DNA from: Segatella copri
GTDB taxonomy: Bacteria; Bacteroidota; Bacteroidia; Bacteroidales; Bacteroidaceae
Reading direction: 5' to 3'
DNA length: 64,000 nt
Assembly: GCF_015074785.1 (NCBI RefSeq)
Contig: NZ_CP042464.1
Coordinates: forward strand, 2,663,001-2,727,000
A program made the translations under genes and the position numbers. The notes beneath the pieces were generated by a model. The model did no database searches and was not told the origin of the DNA. It saw only the letters and a program-made list of their open reading frames with translations. The first letter of the stretch is position 1. The number at the start of each line of letters is the position of its first letter. Positions 49,383 to 56,517 of the stretch are shown one piece after another.

Positions 49383-49407
49383 GGTTAGTGGGCTAGTCCC
49401 ACTAACC
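49383..49407 (+). other. Hairpin between susD and first phosphodiesterase
   Basis: Perfect 10-bp stem GGTTAGTGGG (49383-49392) with CCCACTAACC (49398-49407), loop CTAGT. No good T tract follows, so it is more likely a partial terminator or an mRNA-stability element that lowers expression of the downstream enzymes relative to SusCD. Confidence 0.6.
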
Positions 49408-49424
49408 TCTAATATTATAATGAG

Positions 49425-50321
49425 ATGAGAAATATCATTGTTACTTTGGTGAGCATGTTCTTTATATTGAACGTGTCTGCACAAAACAAAGGTTTTGATT
49501 TCCTTCAGAAAAAGATGTATGATGGGGGAAAGTCTAATTATGTGATGATTTTTGCACATCGCGGAAATTGGAGAGGCGCACCAGAAAACTCTCTTCAGGC
49601 ATATAAGCAATGTATAGATGGTGGCATTGATGGTGTGGAGATTGATGTCCATATGACTAAGGATAGTGCCATTGTAATGATGCATGATGATACTGTGGAT
49701 AGAACTACCACCGGTACGGGATTGGTTTCTGATTATACTTTGGAAGAAATTAAAAAACTGAATTTGAAATCTCCGATAGGTGTTATTACTCGTCAGAAAG
49801 TACCAACTCTAGACGAAGTCTTGGAGCTTTGTAAAGGAAAGGTATATATTCAGATTGATAAATGGCAACCTTGTAAGGAGAAAGTCTTAGAAATTATTCA
49901 TAAGCACAAGATGCTGAAGCAGTGTATCTTCCGTGGTACTTTTAATAGTAAGGTATATGAGGAGAAATATGCTAAACTCTTGAAAGGGTGTATCTTTAGC
50001 CCAGTTGTTGTTTGTAATGGCAAAACTGATGACCAAAAGTTGGATGATTATATGAATCATATTAAGACTCCAATTATGAGCTTGTCTTTCAAGAGAGATG
50101 ACTATCCTATCTTAAATCGTGCGGAAGAAATGAAGAAGCATGGCTATCGTATCTGGTATAACTCACTTTGGGATACTTTTAATGGTGGTCATGATGATGA
50201 GATGGCTTTGGATGATCCCGATGGAAGTTATGGTTGGCTTCTAGACAAAGGAGCAAACATCATCTTCTGCGATAACTCATTCTTATTGCTGGATTATTTG
50301 AAAAAGAAAGGAAGAAGATAA
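49425..50321 (+). CDS. Secreted glycerophosphodiester phosphodiesterase (first copy)
   Basis: Splits glycerophosphodiesters (e.g. glycerophosphocholine) into glycerol-3-phosphate and an alcohol. 298 residues with signal peptide ending NVSAQ. GDPD core: FAHRGNWRGAPENSLQAY, catalytic ExD in GVEIDVHMTKDS, His in VMMHDDTVDRTTTGTG, and Glu/Lys region VYIQIDKW. C-terminal part has RIWYNSLWDTFNGGHDDEMA, shared with the next gene. Ca-dependent family members use these residues. Location is probably periplasmic or at the outer membrane. The paralogue follows 51 nt later. Confidence 0.92.
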   Translation: MRNIIVTLVSMFFILNVSAQNKGFDFLQKKMYDGGKSNYVMIFAHRGNWRGAPENSLQAYKQCIDGGIDGVEIDVHMTKDSAIVMMHDDTVDRTTTGTGLVSDYTLEEIKKLNLKSPIGVITRQKVPTLDEVLELCKGKVYIQIDKWQPCKEKVLEIIHKHKMLKQCIFRGTFNSKVYEEKYAKLLKGCIFSPVVVCNGKTDDQKLDDYMNHIKTPIMSLSFKRDDYPILNRAEEMKKHGYRIWYNSLWDTFNGGHDDEMALDDPDGSYGWLLDKGANIIFCDNSFLLLDYLKKKGRR

Positions 50322-50372
50322 TTTTTTTGCTTCTTTCGTGTAATACGTGTTAAATTTTAACTAACCAAAAAT

Positions 50373-51272
50373 ATGAAACAGAAAGTTTTATTATTGCTTT
50401 TAGCAATTGTATGCAGTGCAAATATCTTTGCACAAGACAGAGTTAGCAAGATTCGCGCTAAACTCTTGAATCGTGATGAGTCTTCAGTGATTGTGGCTTC
50501 ACATCGTGGTGACTGGCGTAACTTTCCTGAAAACTCTTTGGAGGCGATAGACAATGCAATCAAAATGGGCGTTGACATTGTCGAGATAGACTTGCAGAGA
50601 ACCAAGGATGGGGTCTTGATTTTGATGCACGATCCAAAGATTGACCGTACCACAACGGGTAAAGGTACAATTTCCGAGTTGACCTATGATTCTATTGCAA
50701 AGACTCACTTGAAGAACGGATGTAATATCCGTACCATCCATAGAGTACCAACTTTGGAAGAGGCACTTGTGCATGCTCGTGGTAAGATTATGCTGAACCT
50801 TGACAAGGCAGACAGATATTTCGAGCAGGTTTACGAATTGATGAAAAAGACTGGTACGACAAAGCAGATTATCATGAAAGGAACAAAGTCTGCTGAACAA
50901 GTGAAGGAACTTTATGGCTCATATCTGAATGATGTTATCTATATGCCTATTGTAAATTTGGACAAGTCTAATGCAGAGCAGCAACTCAACAAGTTTATGA
51001 AGGATATGAATCCTGTGGCTTTTGAATTGTTGTTTAAGAGTGATGAGAATAAACTTCCATTGTCATTGCCAAAGAAAATGAAAGGTAAATCTTTGATTTG
51101 GTATAATACCTTATGGGATACTATGGCAGGAGGACATGATGATGATATGTCTTTACAAGACCCTAATAAGGGATATGGTTATCTCATAGATACTCTGGGA
51201 GCTAGAATTATACAAACAGATAGACCTCAGTACTTATTGGATTATTTGCGTTCTCGCAACCTTCATGATTAA
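50373..51272 (+). CDS. Secreted glycerophosphodiester phosphodiesterase (second copy)
   Basis: 299 residues, signal peptide ending ANIFAQ. Same layout as the preceding enzyme: VASHRGDWRNFPENSLEA, VEIDLQRTKDG, LMHDPKIDRTTTGKG, IMLNLDKADRYFEQ, and LIWYNTLWDTMAGGHDDDM. The two are clear tandem paralogues, but much diverged, so the duplication is old or each was kept for a different substrate. It lies 5 nt before the transporter gene. Confidence 0.92.
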   Translation: MKQKVLLLLLAIVCSANIFAQDRVSKIRAKLLNRDESSVIVASHRGDWRNFPENSLEAIDNAIKMGVDIVEIDLQRTKDGVLILMHDPKIDRTTTGKGTISELTYDSIAKTHLKNGCNIRTIHRVPTLEEALVHARGKIMLNLDKADRYFEQVYELMKKTGTTKQIIMKGTKSAEQVKELYGSYLNDVIYMPIVNLDKSNAEQQLNKFMKDMNPVAFELLFKSDENKLPLSLPKKMKGKSLIWYNTLWDTMAGGHDDDMSLQDPNKGYGYLIDTLGARIIQTDRPQYLLDYLRSRNLHD

Positions 51273-51277
51273 ATGTT

Positions 51278-52606
51278 ATGTGGAAGAAAATCATAGATTA
51301 TTATAAAATTCCAGAAGCAGCTAAAGAACCGAGTACAGATAGTGCTCGGTTCAAAAAAATACGCCTTATTTCATTCCTTACTGCAACTTTGGGATATGGT
51401 ATGTATTACGTTTGTCGTTTAAGCATGAATGTAATTCGTAAACCAATGGTTGATGATGGTGTTTTTACAGAAACAGAAATAGGTATCATAGGCTCTTGCT
51501 TGTTCTTTACTTATGCTATAGGTAAATTCTGTAATGGTTTTATAGCAGATAGAAGTAATGTGAAAAAGTTGATGTCAACAGGTCTTTTGATTTCGGCTTT
51601 GATAAACTTGGCGCTTGGATTCACCAATTCGTTTATCGTGTTCGCAGTACTTTGGGGAATCAATGGATATTTCCAATCTATGGGAGCAGCATCTGGAGTA
51701 GTATCCCTATCCCGCTGGTTTGATGCATCAAATCGTGGTACTTATTATGGTTATTGGAGCGCAAGTCATAATTTAGGTGAGGCTATCACTTTCATATCCA
51801 TTGCTATTCTTGCTACTAATTTTGGGTGGCGATATGGATTGATTGGAGCAGGCTTAATCGGCATTGCTTATTTTTTCATTATGCAATGGTTAATGAAAGA
51901 TACACCTCAGAAGTATGGCTATTTATTAGAGGATGCGACTTCTAAAAAAGAAGAAAAGAACAAGGCAGATTTCAACGCAAGTCAGAAGACCGTCTTATGT
52001 AGTCCTGCTATATGGATTCTAGCTTTAGCAAGTGCGTTTATGTATATAAGTAGATATGCTGTAAACAGTTGGGGAGTCTTTTATCTGGAGACGATGAAGG
52101 GATATTCTACTCTTGACGCAAGCTTTATTATTTCCATCAGTTCTGTTTGTGGTATTGTAGGAACAGTTGCTTCAGGTTTAATCTCAGACAAATTATTCAA
52201 AGGATCAAGAAACATACCGGCTTTGGTCTTTGGCTTGATGAATGTTTTGGCGCTATGTTTATTCTTATTAGTACCAGGTGTTCATTTTTATATTGATGTT
52301 ATTGCTATGGTATTATTCGGACTAGGAATCGGCGTTCTGATTTGTTTCCTCGGTGGTCTTATGGCCGTAGATTTAGCTCCTAAGAACGCAGCAGGTGCAG
52401 CTCTTGGTGTTGTCGGCGTGGCAAGCTACATTGGTGCCGGTATCCAAGACATTATGAGCGGTCTGCTCATCGAGGGCAACAAGCATCTGGTAAATGGCGT
52501 AGAGACCTACGACTTTACCTACATCAATTATTTCTGGATTGGTGCAGCTTTGATGTCTGTACTATTGACACTTTTGGTTTGGAATGCGAAACCAAAGACT
52601 GTTTAA
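51278..52606 (+). CDS. MFS organophosphate:phosphate antiporter (GlpT/UhpT-like)
   Basis: 442 residues, about 12 membrane helices, of the organophosphate antiporter family that exchanges glycerol-3-phosphate or hexose-phosphate for phosphate across the inner membrane. Evidence: LGYGMYYVCRLSMNVIRKPM with the conserved phosphate-binding Arg near TM1, GKFCNGFIADRSNVKKLMS, and GYWSASHNLGEAITF. With the phosphodiesterases it would import the glycerol-3-phosphate they release. The final 240 bp are much richer in GC than the preceding 1.1 kb. Substrate is inferred from neighbours. Confidence 0.9.
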   Translation: MWKKIIDYYKIPEAAKEPSTDSARFKKIRLISFLTATLGYGMYYVCRLSMNVIRKPMVDDGVFTETEIGIIGSCLFFTYAIGKFCNGFIADRSNVKKLMSTGLLISALINLALGFTNSFIVFAVLWGINGYFQSMGAASGVVSLSRWFDASNRGTYYGYWSASHNLGEAITFISIAILATNFGWRYGLIGAGLIGIAYFFIMQWLMKDTPQKYGYLLEDATSKKEEKNKADFNASQKTVLCSPAIWILALASAFMYISRYAVNSWGVFYLETMKGYSTLDASFIISISSVCGIVGTVASGLISDKLFKGSRNIPALVFGLMNVLALCLFLLVPGVHFYIDVIAMVLFGLGIGVLICFLGGLMAVDLAPKNAAGAALGVVGVASYIGAGIQDIMSGLLIEGNKHLVNGVETYDFTYINYFWIGAALMSVLLTLLVWNAKPKTV

Positions 52607-52627
52607 GAAATAAACGAAGCTATCATC

Positions 52628-52908
52628 AAAATACTCTTCACTCTTCACCTTTCGGCCGGAAACCCCTGTGTTTATCGGCATTCCGAGGGGTGAAGAGTTG
52701 TTTTTATCTCTTCACCCACTCTTCACCACTCTTCACCTTCAGAAACGGAAACAGAGGAGAAAGACTGATAGGTGGATTGCAAATCAGCCAGAACTGAAGG
52801 GTGAAGAGTGGTGAAGAGTAGGTGAAGAGTGCCCGAATACTCTTCACCCCTCGGAATGCCGATAAACACAGGGGATTCGGGGCTTTTGGTGAAGAGTGAA
52901 GAGTATTT
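52628..52908. repeat. 281-bp imperfect palindrome with GGTGAAGAGT repeats
   Basis: Two arms of about 115 bp (52628-52742 and 52793-52908) around a 50-bp centre. The outer part (52628-52649 with 52888-52908), a 36-bp part (52663-52698 with 52839-52874, exact complements) and an inner part (52706-52742 with 52793-52829) all pair. The 10-mer GGTGAAGAGT or its complement recurs about ten times. No open frame of note. It could be a miniature mobile element or a very stable RNA fold that also ends the transporter transcript. Confidence 0.75.
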
Positions 52909-52966
52909 GGCAGGAAGCCTATACGAAAACAAAATAAAGGAGGTTTCGATAACTGTTCCAGTAAAA

Positions 52967-52999
52967 CAGCCGACTAGCGACTCTTGCGCTAGTCGGCTG
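52967..52999 (+). terminator. Strong hairpin, possible terminator
   Basis: Perfect 13-bp stem CAGCCGACTAGCG (52967-52979) with CGCTAGTCGGCTG (52987-52999), 7-nt loop, then TTTGCGTTTTG. Lies 58 bp after the palindrome. Confidence 0.55.
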
Positions 53000-53005
53000 T
53001 TTGCG

Positions 53006-53042
53006 TTTTGCCAGTTGGCTGTTTATATTTTGCCAGTTGGCT
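53006..53042. repeat. Two-copy 15-bp direct repeat
   Basis: TTTTGCCAGTTGGCT at 53006-53020 and 53028-53042, period 22 bp; the right copy touches the stop codon of the gene fragment that follows. Confidence 0.7.
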
Positions 53043-53340
53043 ATTTCCGGTAAAGCTCAGAAGGCTTCTGCATATACAGATATTTCTTTGCCACGTATGC
53101 CGCCAGCTGCATCATCTGCTCATTCTGGAGATAGGCTCCATAAGGAAAGAGGATGTTGATATTCGGAACATTCTGAGCCTGGGCATCCGAGAAATTCACG
53201 AAGGTAAGGTCGTTGATATACATCGTAGTGATGAATCTGCCCATATTCTCCACCTTTTTCTTCTGAGCTTCATTTAATGTCAGTACTGCCTGCTTAGGAG
53301 CAAACTGCATGAAATAGAGCGATGAGGGTACGAAGAAGCA
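53041..53340 (-). pseudogene. Fragment of a secreted-enzyme gene, heparinase II/III-like
   Basis: An open stretch of 99 codons that is clearly protein-like but has lost both ends. It reads SSLYFMQFAPKQAVLTLNEA, MGRFITTMYINDLTFVNFSD and LQNEQMMQLAAYVAKKY. The pattern resembles the helical toroid part of heparinase II/III family lyases; I am only moderately sure. The 5' end stops at 53340 next to an IS3 element (53348), and the 3' end runs into the repeats. A degraded relic. Confidence 0.5.
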
Positions 53341-53523
53341 TTATTTATGCTGCCCCTCAAAAAGTAGACACAGAAAGGTGGAAAACTGATGGAAAATGAT
53401 TACCTTTGCAAGCAGATAGAGTTGTGTGCCCTGTAGAGAGGGCGTAGCCCGAACGTAAGGGCACACAACTTGCCGAAGCACGGTTATCTTATCGTCAAGT
53501 ATTCACCAGAAAGGAAACTTTTT

Positions 53524-53871
53524 ATGGCAAAGCATTTAAATCCATTGGAAAAGGAGTTCTTGATTCGTAAGTTCAAGGGAAACTCCAAAGTTAAGCTCAG
53601 TGATTTCTGCAGGGCAAACAATGTCTCGGAAACTTCTTTTAAGAAGTGGCTGAAGCAATATGAAGAAGCAGGCATAGAGGGGTTGGCTCGTGCTGATGCT
53701 GAGATTGGGAACATACTTCCTGAGGGCATTGACAAAACCAAGGAGGGGTATAAGCGAGAAATCCTACGCTTGCGTATTGAGAATGAACGGCTCAAAAAAA
53801 AATATCTGGTGAGGCAGAACGAGGATGGGCAAACGGAGTATGTTCGTTTAAAAATGAAGAGTTCAAAATAG
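53524..53871 (+). CDS. IS3 family transposase OrfA (second IS)
   Basis: 115 residues from ATG 53524. HTH region KVKLSDFCRANNVSETSFKK and a C-terminal coiled coil (KREILRLRIENERLKKK). A run of nine A (53794-53802) gives a -1 slip site; the -1 frame is open from there to orfB. Confidence 0.85.
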   Translation: MAKHLNPLEKEFLIRKFKGNSKVKLSDFCRANNVSETSFKKWLKQYEEAGIEGLARADAEIGNILPEGIDKTKEGYKREILRLRIENERLKKKYLVRQNEDGQTEYVRLKMKSSK

Positions 53872-54830
53872 TGGACATGCTATCGCACGAGTATCCTGTC
53901 AAGGATATCTGCAAGATGATGGGAGTAAGTCGGTCGGGGTATTACAAGTGGCTTAGAAGAGAGCCTTCATCCCGTGAGATCAATCGTGAGTTCATGGTGG
54001 GTGTGGTTGAGGACATACACTCGGAACACCCTACACATGGCTACAGGTGGGTGGCAGCGTACATAAGAATCAATTTACAGTTGAGTATCAGCGACAATTT
54101 CTCTTATAAATGCTTCCAATATCTTGGTATTCAGTCACAAACGAGACACAAGATACATTACAAACCACGTAAGGTAAAGGATAAGTACCCCAACCTCATT
54201 TATTCCACGTGGGACACGGTAGACAGACCTCGACAAGTTATCGTCTCTGACATGACAGTCATCAAATACTCTTGGTTCTTCTTTGAGTTGACCATGTATT
54301 TCGATGTCTTTACGAAAGAAATCCTAACGTGGCATGTGGCTGAGAGACGTGGACATAGAGACCAGTACATTGATGGGCTAAATGATGTCATCAACCTGTT
54401 GAAGGGCACAGATGAGCCAACTGTTCTTCATACGGACCAAGGTAGCGTGTATGCTTCGCTCGCCTATAATGAGCTGATAAAGGACACCTTGATTGTGAGG
54501 TCTATGTCCAGGGCAGGAAAGCCTACAGACAACCCTGTGAACGAATCCCTCAACGGATGGATAAAAGAGGAATTGTTCATAGACTTCAAGATTGAGACAT
54601 GTAATTCAAGAGAGGAGTTCGAGGAGGCCTTGGACGCATACGTGGATTATTACAATGAGAAAAGACCATGTTATGCTATCGGCTATGATACGCCAAATAA
54701 TTACAGGAAGAGGTTTTATAAAGGGGAGCTTCCAAGAAAGGACACTTTTGGGAAGCGAGAGGCTAATGCAACACCGAAGTTCATCACAGAACGGAAGAAA
54801 ATGGCTGGAAATGAGAAAAATAAAGAATAA
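53871..54830 (+). CDS. IS3 family transposase OrfB (second IS)
   Basis: Catalytic part, with HTH-like GVSRSGYYKWLRR, HTH_21 segment, and DDE core: Asp in VIVSDMTVIKYSW, Asp in LHTDQGSVYASLAY, Glu in NPVNESLNGWIKEELF. C terminus YYNEKRPCYAIGYDTP is typical. The frame begins at GTG 53871, overlapping the orfA stop by one base, and extends open upstream to the A9 run, so it is likely made as an OrfAB fusion. Confidence 0.88.
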   Translation: MDMLSHEYPVKDICKMMGVSRSGYYKWLRREPSSREINREFMVGVVEDIHSEHPTHGYRWVAAYIRINLQLSISDNFSYKCFQYLGIQSQTRHKIHYKPRKVKDKYPNLIYSTWDTVDRPRQVIVSDMTVIKYSWFFFELTMYFDVFTKEILTWHVAERRGHRDQYIDGLNDVINLLKGTDEPTVLHTDQGSVYASLAYNELIKDTLIVRSMSRAGKPTDNPVNESLNGWIKEELFIDFKIETCNSREEFEEALDAYVDYYNEKRPCYAIGYDTPNNYRKRFYKGELPRKDTFGKREANATPKFITERKKMAGNEKNKE

Positions 54831-54992
54831 TGTTCACTTTTATAAAGAAAAACTTGCAAATATGGATGAGATTGTCTACTTTTGCAAATGAAAAGGAACG
54901 AAATTTGATAGATATGTGTACTTTTAAAAATATAAATAATTAATAATCATTTTTTGTGTCCACTTTGGGGAACTGCTACATTATGGGTCAAA

Positions 54993-55077
54993 CATTTGGG
55001 GGATTTGGAACATCTTAGCAAAAAACATTTGGGGGATTTGGAACATTTTAACAAAAAACATTTGGGGGATTTGGAAC
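54993..55077 (+). repeat. Three direct repeats upstream of second AAA ATPase (33-bp period)
   Basis: Units at 54993-55013, 55026-55046 and 55059-55077, each CATTTGGGGGATTTGGAAC, with A-rich 12-14 bp spacers. Architecture matches the repeats at 30228-30315 (ATTT, three bases, GGATTTG), but the variable bases differ (GGG and GAAC against CTC and AGT). The third copy contains the -33 box. Confidence 0.9.
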
Positions 55078-55092
55078 TTATATGTATCTTTG
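55061..55092 (+). promoter_or_regulatory. Promoter of second AAA ATPase gene
   Basis: TTTG at 55061-55064 (within repeat 3) and TATCTTTG at 55085-55092, 20-bp spacer. GGATTTG of repeat 3 is 11 bp from the -7 box, as in the first ATPase promoter. Confidence 0.7.
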
Positions 55093-55111
55093 CGCTCAAA
55101 ATCAGCAAGTT

Positions 55112-56449
55112 ATGAGAAAAAGAATTTTTAAAAGAAAAGTATACGACAAAATGCTCGAATGGAAGCTAGAGAGAAATGGTAGCACAGCTCTCTTGCTCAA
55201 AGGAGCACGCCGTGTAGGAAAGTCAACGGTAGCCAAAGCTTTCGCAGAAAAAGAATACAAAAGCTATATCCTTATAGATTTCGCACAAGCATCTAAGGAA
55301 GTGAAACAGTTGTTTGACAACCTCATGGACTTGAACTACATATTTTTACGCCTCCAATCAATCTACCAAGTAATCTTGGAACCACGCAAATCAGCCATCA
55401 TTTTCGATGAAGTACAAATGTGCCCACAAGCTCGGCAAGCCATCAAATACCTAGTAGCAGACGGAAGATACGACTACATAGAGACAGGCTCTCTTATCAG
55501 CATCAAAAAGAATGTAGAAAACATTTTGATTCCAAGCGAAGAGACACGTTTGGATCTCTATCCGATGGACTACGAGGAATTTCGATGGGCAATGGGCGAT
55601 ACTGCTACATTTCCCCTACTCAAGCAGTTTTTCGATGCAAAAGTTCCATTGGGAGCAGCGCATCGAGAAGCTATGCGCAACCTTCGTCTATATATGCTCG
55701 TAGGCGGAATGCCACAAGCCGTAAACGAGTACTTAGACACCAACAATCTGAGCAAAACAGATGCCGTAAAACGAGAAATCATAGAACTTTATATTGACGA
55801 CTTTAGAAAGATTGACAAAACAGGAAGAGCTGCCAAGTTATTCGAGAACATCCCTTCCGAATTAAACAAAAATTCAGCCAGATACCAGGTAGCAAGCGTA
55901 TTAGATGATGCAGGCAGAAAGAACCTTATGGGAGTCTTGGCAGACATGAAAGACAGCATGGTAGTCAATTTCGCCTATCACGCAAATGATCCCAATGTTG
56001 GTTTTTCATTACATAGTGACGAAGACTACTATAAAATGTTTGTTGGAGACACAGGGCTATTCGTCACACTTGCTTTTTGGGATAAAGACTACACGGAGAA
56101 CACCATTTACGAAAAGTTGTTGAGTGATAAACTGAGTAGCGATATGGGGTATGCCTATGAAAATCTCGTTGCCCAAATGCTTACCGCATCAGGAAACAAA
56201 CTGTTCTATTACACATTTCCCCATGCAACAAGCCACAAGAACTACGAGATAGATTTCTTGCTATCTCGTGGCAAGAAGATTTATCCGATAGAAGTGAAAT
56301 CGTCAGGATATAACAGTCACAAGTCGCTAGATGAGTTTTGCCTGAAGTTCTCTGATAGAATCGACAAAAGATACCTATTATATACGAAAGATTTTAAAAA
56401 AGATGGACAGACCTTATTGATGCCAATATATATGACACCCTTGCTATAG
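55112..56449 (+). CDS. AAA ATPase with DUF4143-type and nuclease-fold C terminus (second)
   Basis: 445 residues from ATG 55112; an upstream ATG at 55082 lies before the -7 box and is rejected. Walker A is GARRVGKSTVAK (about residues 29-40), Walker B AIIFDEVQMCPQ, sensor IETGSLISIKKN. The middle is DUF4143-like (LRLYMLVGGMPQAVNEYL). The C terminus has YEIDFLLSRGKKIYPIEVKSS, an Asp...ExK nuclease-type motif. It is related to the gene at 30353 but differs at most positions. Function unknown to me. Confidence 0.88.
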   Translation: MRKRIFKRKVYDKMLEWKLERNGSTALLLKGARRVGKSTVAKAFAEKEYKSYILIDFAQASKEVKQLFDNLMDLNYIFLRLQSIYQVILEPRKSAIIFDEVQMCPQARQAIKYLVADGRYDYIETGSLISIKKNVENILIPSEETRLDLYPMDYEEFRWAMGDTATFPLLKQFFDAKVPLGAAHREAMRNLRLYMLVGGMPQAVNEYLDTNNLSKTDAVKREIIELYIDDFRKIDKTGRAAKLFENIPSELNKNSARYQVASVLDDAGRKNLMGVLADMKDSMVVNFAYHANDPNVGFSLHSDEDYYKMFVGDTGLFVTLAFWDKDYTENTIYEKLLSDKLSSDMGYAYENLVAQMLTASGNKLFYYTFPHATSHKNYEIDFLLSRGKKIYPIEVKSSGYNSHKSLDEFCLKFSDRIDKRYLLYTKDFKKDGQTLLMPIYMTPLL

Positions 56450-56460
56450 ATAAAATATAG

Positions 56461-56494
56461 AGAGGGTGTATCATAAGTCCATGACGCACCCTCT
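56461..56494 (+). terminator. Bidirectional terminator between ATPase and GH127
   Basis: Stem AGAGGGTG (56461-56468) with CACCCTCT (56487-56494), then TCTTGATTTT. Lies between convergent genes. The sequence resembles the terminator at 63112-63153. Confidence 0.65.
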
Positions 56495-56517
56495 TCTTGA
56501 TTTTAAAAAACTATTTA

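Larger units (their letters stand above)
53348..54980 (+). mobile_element. IS3 family insertion sequence (second copy type)
   Basis: A 1633-bp element bounded by TG...CA, with related imperfect ends (CAAAAAGTAGACAC on the left, CCCAAAGTGGACAC reversed on the right) and a possible 3-bp duplication TTA (53345-53347 and 54981-54983), a size fitting IS3. orfA and orfB overlap in the -1 frame. It lies 12 bp before the first of the three repeats of the second AAA ATPase gene. Confidence 0.85.

Noticed and set aside
52628..52908. GGTGAAGAGT repeats read as a CRISPR or tandem array
   Set aside because: The units are in both orientations and form a palindrome, with irregular spacing.
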